From positions 77,327,848-77,391,847 of the forward strand of contig ML679956.1 in the NCBI GenBank assembly GCA_007922225.1: a stretch of 64,000 bases of DNA, given 5' to 3'. This DNA comes from Emydura subglobosa (Eukaryota > Chordata > Testudines > Chelidae). The stretch's first letter is position 1; each line of letters starts with the position of its first letter. Both the position numbers and the translations under genes were made by a program. The notes below the pieces were generated by a model that saw only the letters and a list, made by a program, of their open reading frames with translations, was not told the origin of the DNA and did not search any database. Positions 57,359-64,000 of the stretch are shown here, piece after piece.

Positions 57359-58474
57359 GTGGGCTCGTGTCACATAAGCAACCATCTCAACTGGCCCTAA
57401 TTGGTCTTGTCTAAGGAGGTTTCAGCACAGCGGTCAGAGAACGACTGGCTGGAGGTGTACAGTGGAGTTGTGGCCGTGTCAGTCCTAAGCGTGGATATGT
57501 CAGTTCTCCTCTCACACCTAAGGCGGCCCATGTGGATCAGGGGTGAGGCACGGGAATGGACAGCATGGAAGAAGCCAGCCCTTTTGCTGCCCATACTGTT
57601 CTGCAGAGACAGGCATCCCATCACAGAGCTGACAATTTGGCAGCTTTCACCAGTATATGGAGACTTCAGTAATGTATCTGTGACAGGATGTCCTAACCTT
57701 AATTCCAACAGGTGGCTTTTTCTGGCAACAGAAGCCCCCTCGCTTTCTTACGTAGTCAGTCCAGCTTCACTCTTTTCAAATGGGCCCCAGACACTTGTCA
57801 CTGGCCAGTTAGGATTTAACTGTGGCAGAATCTCACGGGCCAACGTACACCATCTCTCTCTTACACACACACACACACTCAGCCTCTCTCCTGCTCACGT
57901 TCACAGGTTGGAATCCTCACGTCTCCCACACCTGCACAATGCCCATCCCACCTCTTGTTCACACAGACTTATCTTGGCCTATCTGAGTCTGCATTTCCTC
58001 CGCGACCCTGCTATGACAGAGCACTAGCTGTCTGCATGCTCTCCGTGCCTGTGAACTGAATGCATGCTTTTGAGAGCAGGTGGGGGACTTATCTTCCCTG
58101 TCACCCACTGCAGTATCTGTTTTACTCCCTCAGAGCTGCCACAATCTTGCAGCCTTAAAATCCTTCCTTTCCTGCAGAGAGGGGAGGGGAACTTTTAAAA
58201 GAGAAACTCAAGGTTATACCAAGGCGTGCAACCTGCAGGGGAAGAAATCCCTGTTGGAGAGGTGGACTTTCAAGGTTCTGGGATGGTAGGTGCCCAGTGA
58301 AAATAAACCATGAAAAGCCCGTGCCCATAAGTTGGTGAATATTGTTATGATGGGCCTCTTGAATGGAGACATCTGACCAAGCTTTTCAGACTCTCACCAC
58401 TGTGGACTCTTCCCAGGCACCACTCTGGGGGCCAAATCCTGCCTCAGTTTATGCCCTGTGCAATTCATTTAGTA
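57359..58474. other. Intron 1, small Penelope-like fragment, otherwise unclassified
   Basis: GTGGAGTTGTGGCCGTGTCA at 57463-57482 is the leader motif of the Penelope-like repeat. A short CA run lies at 57862-57879. The 208-codon frame at 57401-58027 has no recognisable domain. Confidence 0.4.
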
Positions 58475-58763
58475 TAGAATCATAAAACCCTAGAAGATGA
58501 GGGTTGGAAGGGATCTCAGGAGATCATCTAGTCCCACCCCCTGCTCAAAGCAGGACCAACCCAACTAAATCATCCCAGCCAGGGCTTTGCCAAGCCAGGC
58601 CTTAAAAATCTCTAAGGATGGAGATTCCACCACCTCCCTAGGTAACCCATTCCAGTGCTTCACCACCCTCCTAGGGAAAACGTTTTTCTAATATCCAACC
58701 TAGGACCTCCCCCCCACACAATTTGAGACTATTGCTCCTAGTTCTGTCATCTACTACCACTGA
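58475..58763 (-). mobile_element. CR1 LINE 3' terminal fragment
   Basis: TAGAATCATAAAACCCTAGA, GGAAGGGATCTCAGGAGATC, CAGCCAGGGCTTTGCCAAGC, ending CTAGTTCTGTCATCTAC. Confidence 0.9.
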
Positions 58764-59291
58764 TCTTTGGGAGCAAAACATAGGACAAAATTCAGCCCTT
58801 TCAACACAAGGAGCACACTACAGGGAATTAAGGCAGCTTGTACTGTGTGTGTGTAAAGAACACAATGTCCTGGCTCCAGAATTTCTGAAGGAGAATTTGT
58901 CTCTCATTGGAGGGAGGGTCAGGTAAAGTTTTGTCAGTGCCAAGAGACAGTGAAGTAAATTCACAGTGCAGCACTGGTCACTGTGAGATAAAATCCAGGG
59001 AAGAGCTTATGTTCTACACTGCCCCCTGAAGAAAACAGAAACCTCCATTGACTTCACTGGGCTTTTGATCTCATCCAATGTCCTTTACAGGTACCACAAT
59101 GTGAGGCCAAATCCTGTTGTCCCATCCATCATTACAGATCCTGAGTGACTCCACTGACTTAAATGGAGTTCCTCCAGATTTACTCTAGTGTAACAGTGAT
59201 GGGAAAATAGGGGCTGATCCTATTAAAGTCAATGGCAAAACTCCCATTCATTTCATGGGTGCAAGCTCTGGCTGTTGGTCCGTTATTAATT
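58764..59291. other. Intron 1, degraded palindromic fragments
   Basis: CCTCCATTGACTTCACTGGG, CTCCACTGACTTAAATGGAG and GGCTGATCCTATTAAAGTCA are decayed cores of the recurring palindromic MITEs. Confidence 0.4.
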
Positions 59292-59500
59292 AAGTTAGAA
59301 TCCAGAGGTAGAAAAGACCATTTATCCCATGCCCTGAGATTCAGGGTAGCAATGAGCCCCTTTGTGCATTTATTAATCTTCACCAGTCTCGTTTTAAACG
59401 TGCCAAGCGATGGCTTTCAATCAATTCCCGTGGAGATCGTTTCACAGACCAACAGATCTCACCACTGGGAAGTTTTTACAATATTTTTCCAGTGAAAAGG
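59292..59500 (-). mobile_element. Old CR1/L3-like LINE fragment
   Basis: TAGAATCCAGAGGTAGAAAA, GACCATTTATCCCATGCC, then ACCAACAGATCTCACCACTG, GGAAGTTTTTACAATA. Confidence 0.45.
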
Positions 59501-59759
59501 GGCCTTTTTTCCCTTTCACAACAAAGTTTTGTATTTGAAAATCCCCGTTTAGGAGAAAGAAAATCATTCCGATGGCAAAGAGTCGCGGCATGTTGATTTT
59601 TAAATGAAAGATCTGTCCATTTTGAAAACTAGTGAAGTGAACTGTGTTCGGAAGTTTTGCAAATCTGATGAATTAAAAAAAAACAAGTATTTTTGATCCA
59701 CTCTAGAATGTACTGATGCCCATCTCGTTAGCCTCCCGATATGGTTCTCATTACCATGG

Positions 59760-59952
59760 AATCTGAGCGCCTTGCAACCTTTAATGTATTGATCATCGGA
59801 ACACACCGTGAGGTAGGGCAGCGCTGTTATCCCCATTGTACAGATGGAGAACTGAGGTTCAAAGGCGCGCTCAAGCTCCCACAGGAAATCTCTGGCAGAG
59901 CATGGAGTTGAACCTATCCCTCCCAAGTCCTATGCTAGACCTATAACCACCA
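59760..59952 (-). mobile_element. MIR-type SINE
   Basis: TTATCCCCATTGTACAGATG, GAGAACTGAGGTTCAAAGGC, TCTGGCAGAGCATGGAGTTG, ending CTAGACCTATAACCACCA. Confidence 0.7.
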
Positions 59953-60061
59953 TTATTAGAGTTCTTTTTTGCTTATTTGGCCCCTCTCTTACCATGATGC
60001 TAGCTATAAGTCTCCTCTTCCTGGTCTGCTGTTTGCAGACTGTTATGTCTGGGACCCTCAT

Positions 60062-60185
60062 AAGAACATAACATAAGAACGGCCATGCTGGGTCAGACCA
60101 ATTGTCCATCCAGTCCAGTGTCCTGTCTACTGACAGTGGCCAATGCCAGAGGCTTCAGAGGGAATGAAAGAAGCTGGAGGAGGTC
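60062..60185 (-). mobile_element. CR1/L3-type LINE 3' end
   Basis: ATAAGAACATAACATAAGAA (tail repeats), CGGCCATGCTGGGTCAGACC, GTCCATCCAGTCCAGTGTCC, GACAGTGGCCAATGCCAGAG. Confidence 0.7.
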
Positions 60186-60460
60186 CCAGCCCTGCTCTTC
60201 CTTTCTCAGAAACCCTCAGCTGGGATGCGGGGTCACAATCTTTCAGGTGGAGCAAAGCAGCTGCAATGTGGGCCTACTTGCTCTGAGCTGAGCGAGCCCC
60301 TCCCGGAGGCAGCAGAGTGACCCATTCATGGCCTCTAGCACTTCTCAGCTTTTTTATTTGTCCACAGAGATCCTTGACCTTTTAACGAGCAGGAAAAGCT
60401 GCTGGATGTATGACCCTCCTCCCCCACCTGATTGTTAATCTGTGTCTCTTCAGAGAAGCT

Positions 60461-60534
60461 GGGCCAGATCCTTCTGTGGTGGAAATCAGACTGGCTCCAT
60501 TGTCCGCAGTCAAACTATGCCAAGGATCTGGCCC
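60461..60534. mobile_element. Palindromic MITE (GGGCCAGATCC...GGATCTGGCCC)
   Basis: A 74-bp element with a perfect 11-bp inverted terminus. A further decayed fragment follows to about 60640 (GCTAAGGATCTGAC, CACCAATTTACACCAG). Confidence 0.7.
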
Positions 60535-60770
60535 CATGGACTTCAGTGCAGCTCTGACATGATGTACCAGCTAAGGATCTGACTTCATTATTTCAATGGA
60601 GTGACACCAATTTACACCAGAGGAGGGTCTGTTCTGCTGCAGCTTTTAGCCCCATCTCCCTGGTATTACCCCTTTTATTCCTGTTGCCCTAAAATCTTCG
60701 GCCTGTCCTAAATGCAGACAGTCCTCGGGACAACTTCCCAAGCAACCGGTTGGATCGTTATCAAAGCCGT

Positions 60771-60842
60771 GGGCCAAATCCTCAGCTGGTACAAATCAGT
60801 CAGTAGAAATACTCCGATTTACACCACCTGAGGATCTGGCCC
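60771..60842. mobile_element. Palindromic MITE (GGGCCAAATCCTCAG...CTGAGGATCTGGCCC)
   Basis: A 72-bp inverted repeat with arms of about 30 bp: GGGCCAAATCCTCAGCTGGT and ACCACCTGAGGATCTGGCCC. The centre is AGTCAGTAGAAATACT. Confidence 0.75.
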
Positions 60843-61211
60843 ATGCTCTCGCAAAAAATCGCTTCGTGAATTGCTATGGCGAGTCCTTCGTTTCCCAGCG
60901 CACACACAAACCCTTCCCAAAAGGCAGACAGACGTGCCGATGCCCGACTGCCTCTGTCTGTCGCACAGCGTTTACCATGCAAATGACATGAGAAAGTGAT
61001 TCCTCAAGACGGGGATGGAGCTTTTGAGTTTCAGTTCAAGATGTTTGTGGTCCAGAAAGAGCAAAGTGTCAAGGGAGTGGTCCTCCCTGCCAACCTGTAT
61101 TTCTTGCTTTCATTTTGTATAAATCAGCAGGGCAGCGGTCCCCAAACCCCCCAGTCACTCATCTCTCTGGCACTGACATTTGGCTGTACACTTTCTCTCT
61201 CTTTCTCAGCC

Positions 61212-61276
61212 GGGGCCAGCTCCTCAGCTAAAGTCAATGCAGCTACCCTGATGTATATCAGCCAAACCTCTGGCCC
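61212..61276. mobile_element. Palindromic MITE, diverged
   Basis: GGGGCCAGCTCCTCAGCTAA and TCAGCCAAACCTCTGGCCCT mark the ends, with the family core GTCAATGCAGCTACCCTGAT between. Confidence 0.5.
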
Positions 61277-61997
61277 TCTCTGTGACTATATAGGAAGGGA
61301 AACACACACACATATATAAGCAGGACTTAAGCAAATACCCCAGGGCTCCACAGTATCAGCTGTTTCACAGAGCTGATCTAAGAAAGGTAGACCGGAATTA
61401 GCCTCCTTGCGTTTGGTGATCCTTTGGGAGAGTGCCTCAAGACAGCAGGATGCTCAGTACGCCTGGACTTTTGCCCGGGTTTCTCGTTGCATACCTCGCC
61501 TACGCACACACCGAGGGTTCCCTAGCCACTCTGTTATGCTGCTCGTAGGAACTGTGGGGTGTGTTTTTACTCCCTGGCCTTACGGCAAACGATCATCTAG
61601 CATTTGCACAGCAAACCTGGCCGCGTTAGGTTTCCCATCGCCGTGTGGAAAGCTGGAAGGGGATGGATTTGCCTCGAGCGGTGCCCACCGAGCGAAGAGG
61701 GTCAAAATCATCCCTTGCCAAATGGAGCTCAGCCTTCAGCCTTTTCCTTGGGAAAAGAACAGCCTCGGGCGCTGGGTTATGTTGCTCCACTGGGCATCTG
61801 AGGCAGGCAGATTTGATGCCGAGAGCTGGCCCCAGGGCACAGCTCGTTTGCTACCCATCTGCCCCCCAGAACCTGGCCAAGTGACAAAGGGAAACTCCAG
61901 ACATGCTCGGCCCTAACCTGATAATGCACAGACAGCAACAACGCTGCTACAAACAGCCCTGGCTGTTCCTTCTGCAGTAGGTAGAAAAGTTACGTAC
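61277..61997. other. Intron 1, 5' end, nothing recognised
   Basis: The 721 bp next to MYL3 exon 1 hold no recognised repeat. First-intron enhancer sequence is possible but not demonstrated. The 169-codon frame at 61407-61916 has no domain. Confidence 0.4.
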
Positions 61998-62129
61998 TTT
62001 GATGTTCGCTGGGTCAAATAGGACTTCCTTTGGGGGCTCCGGTTCTGGGGGTGGTGCTGGCTTGGGGGCTGCCTTCGGTTCCTCTTTCTTCGGTTCGGGC
62101 TTCTTCGGATCGGGCTTCTTAGGGGCCAT
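61998..62129 (-). CDS. MYL3: MYL3 coding exon 1: N-terminal extension
   Basis: This exon encodes residues 1-44, starting [10 protein letters not shown] and ending FDPANIK. Its donor is GTACGT at 61997-61992. The start is chosen because MAPKKP is the invariant opening of long essential light chains; their initiator Met is removed and the Ala is N-methylated in known members. The Lys/Pro/Ala-rich arm (about residues 4-34) is known in the family to contact actin and tune cross-bridge kinetics. The Lys-Pro repeats ([15 protein letters not shown]) alternate with a proline run at 26-33. The exon ends in phase 0. It lies 24 kb from exon 2. A GA microsatellite and weak promoter motifs lie directly upstream. 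Confidence 0.92.
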
Positions 62130-62163
62130 GTTGATTTTTAGACGGTTTTAGAAAGAGGAAAAG

Positions 62164-62168
<5 letters not shown>

Positions 62169-62200
<32 letters not shown>
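62169..62200. repeat. (GA)n microsatellite just upstream of MYL3 ATG
   Basis: An uninterrupted GA dinucleotide run (CT on the gene strand) begins about 40 bp before the MYL3 start codon and is probably within the 5' UTR. Runs like this vary in length between individuals. Confidence 0.9.
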
Positions 62201-62204
<4 letters not shown>

Positions 62205-62253
62205 TGACTGCTCTAGGGTAAAGCAGAGCACAAATTACTCCTCCAGCGGAGGT

Positions 62254-62373
62254 CTTTATCCCCGTCGGTCCCTTAATGTCACACATTGTGTCATTCACCC
62301 ACCCCGTCACATGCCAGGGCCCACAATAGGGGCACTGCTATAAAAGGACAAGACATCTACCCTGCTATTTTAG
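62254..62373 (-). promoter_or_regulatory. Putative MYL3 proximal promoter motifs
   Basis: Three muscle-promoter-like motifs sit 125-245 bp upstream of the MYL3 start codon: a TATA-like GATAAAG at 62260-62254, a CArG-like CCTTTTATAG at 62347-62338 (one mismatch from CC(A/T)6GG), and an imperfect MEF2-like CTAAAATAG at 62373-62365. Closer to the gene an E-box (CACCTG, 62206-62201) would fall in or near the 5' UTR. SRF, MEF2 and E-box sites are known in cardiac light-chain promoters. The individual matches are short and imperfect, so the assignment is tentative. Confidence 0.3.
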
Positions 62374-63339
62374 AGCAGTTGCTTATGGCATTGTCATGAA
62401 TTAGCACTTAAATGGGAAGAGAGTGTGGGGATTTTAGGCGTGAGGCTGGACCTTGATCAGATGTTTCTTGGGGCAGGGGGAGAGTCTTGCGGGGGGGGGG
62501 GGAGTGGATTACACCGCAGGTTCCCATATATGTTTTTATTCCCCCTGGACTCTGCCAGTTACCTTTACCTGTTGCTGAGTGACGGGCTCTTCTAGCACTG
62601 AATGAACGCCCTGCCTTTGCTGTACAGTGTTTAGTGGGACTGTGGGTCCTAGTTCCCCGCTGAGACAAGAGGTGTCTCATTTTGAGACGCTGGCTCTCTG
62701 ATTCCTAAGAGAGGGTAAGGCAAGAAAGGGGTCTGTTCCCACTGCAGTTAGACACCTGTGGAAGGCCCGTGCCAACGGACTTGGGCTCACTATGTGGACA
62801 GATCCTAAGAACCCTGGCCACAGGCATCTTCCCTGGCACCATACGCACAGGCCTCTCCCAAGGGAGATTAAAGGACCCAGCTAGCTGGGCATGTAGTGGG
62901 GGACTGGCAGAAGGTAGTGACATGCACATTCATTCCCACTAAAAGTCTCTATAGAAAGAAGGGTTTGACCACAGTGCCTGAGATTTCTGAAACTGCCTTA
63001 GAGACGTGAGTGATGAGTTCCCGTTAAAATCAATAGCAACTGGGTGCCCAGTTTCCCAGGGAAGCTCTGATAATTCAGCCTGTGTTCTGATTGTCAAGTG
63101 GCGCAGTGCAGTGAAGACACCGCGCAGAACAGAAGCACAGCAGTCGACGGGAGTTACGCAAGGTACTCTGTGTAGCTTGCATAATTCCTGTTGACTGCTG
63201 CCGAATCGCTGGGTAAGTGTAGACCACGCCTCATTCTTTTTCGGTAAATGTGACTTTCAGGGATTCTACCAGCAGCCCCTATGGGACCTATATTGCTTCA
63301 TATTTGATGGCATTGCTATCTTACGCTCCCCGTCCATCA
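62374..63339. other. MYL3 upstream flank, nothing recognised
   Basis: About 1 kb of non-repetitive sequence upstream of the candidate promoter, with a 12-base G run at 62491-62502. No gene seen. Confidence 0.4.
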
Positions 63340-63508
63340 ATCTGTCTCCACCTGTTGTCTTGCTTCTACTTAAATGGCAAGCTGTTTGGGGCAGACACCA
63401 TCTTTTTGTCCTGTGTTTGTACAGCACCTAGCACAGTGGGGACCTGGTCCATGACTGGGGCTTGTAGGTGCTATGGTAGTATACATGATAAATAATAATA
63501 ATAATATG
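63340..63508 (+). mobile_element. Amniote MIR-type SINE 3' half with (AAT)n tail
   Basis: GGCAAGCTGTTTGGGGCAGA, TTGTACAGCACCTAGCACAG, TGGGGACCTGGTCCATGACT and AATAATAATAATAATA. Confidence 0.75.
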
Positions 63509-63857
63509 TTTGTTTCTGCGTCTTGAAAGATCCACTATGCGCCGGCCATCCAGAATCTCCCTCCTGTTTGCAAAGGCGGATGTGAAAATAATCCAGACAC
63601 CTGGTCTGCTTTTCCAGCCTGATATTCACTTCCATTCCCTGTTCCACTGACTATCCCCTGACTTCCAGAGATCACCAATGAACTGTGGGGTTATTAGAGG
63701 TGCGGATCATTTTTTTAAAATGTATCTTTACGTTATCTGACTGGCTGCTACTCAGGATACCTCCATGTGCCTCGCCACACCCCTCCCCCTCTGTAAGGAA
63801 GGTAGAAAAAGGAAACTAAAGCTGCCATATGGCATTTCTGAGGAGGCCGAACCAAGC

Positions 63858-64000
63858 CGATGTCTACACTGACGGTGGCAAATTCGCCACTGTCAAATCG
63901 ATTTTTCCAGTTCCATTGAGCGGCAGTGAAGACCCACTCAATCGATATGGAAGTTGATCTAATAAAACCACCTCCCCAAAAAGTGTAGGGCTGCGTCGAT
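63858..64000. mobile_element. hAT-like MITE, cut by the window edge
   Basis: ATGTCTACACTGACGGTGGC begins the element, with TCAAATCGATTTTTCC / CAATCGATATGG inside. The right end lies outside the window. Confidence 0.5.

Noticed and set aside
57401..58027. 208-codon plus-strand frame
   Set aside because: No domain is recognisable, and it runs across a Penelope-like fragment and a CA repeat in an intron antisense to MYL3.
61947..61997. Continuation of the exon 1 frame beyond residue 44 ([16 protein letters not shown])
   Set aside because: This is read-through of the GTACGT donor into intron 1; the family sequence resumes with exon 2.

Overview
The window is vertebrate nuclear DNA with one recognisable protein-coding gene buried in transposon-rich non-coding sequence. 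The repeats suggest a sauropsid, most likely a turtle, with a crocodilian as the alternative. CR1 LINE copies carry the typical tail (repeated TCATAGAAT-type octamers followed by a GTTGGAAGGGACCTCAGGAG block on the reverse strand). MIR/amniote-MIR SINEs are frequent, as are many short hAT-like and palindromic elements and Penelope-like fragments. There is no bacterial or viral gene organisation and no tRNA, rRNA or CRISPR array. A 10-base N run marks an assembly gap inside a GAAA microsatellite.

The gene lies on the minus strand and is read as MYL3, the ventricular/slow-muscle essential myosin light chain. Six coding exons can be placed to the base: 62129-61998, 37801-37774 (a 28-nt mini-exon), 25490-25341, 22612-22439, 18451-18374 and 17934-17899 (stop at 17908-17906). 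All have GT-AG borders and join in frame to 591 nt, giving 196 residues. Exon 6 ends in a splice donor just after the stop, so a further 3' UTR exon is expected; a weak candidate is at 14219-14100. The gene occupies at least 44 kb, because introns 1 (24.2 kb) and 2 (12.3 kb) are filled with repeats. Weak promoter-like motifs lie upstream of the start codon at 62.2-62.4 kb.

Layout: 1-14 kb is downstream sequence with SINEs, several hAT-like MITEs, a CR1 3' end (11.1-11.7 kb) and an 845-bp solo LTR nested in an older hAT-like element (12.68-13.53 kb). 14-25.5 kb holds exons 3-6, with a 1.1-kb TIR element that interrupts a MIR (23.98-25.08 kb). 25.5-37.8 kb (intron 2) contains a CR1 copy whose RT frame is still open for about 830 codons (26.6-29.1 kb), plus older CR1 fragments. 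37.8-62 kb (intron 1) carries further CR1 copies, palindromic MITEs, GATA/GACA arrays, the gapped GAAA array and a hAT-like element with 8-bp target duplications. 62.13-64 kb is upstream flank and ends inside another element. I see no second host gene. The most interesting material is the preserved gene structure and the nested transposon archaeology rather than a new system.
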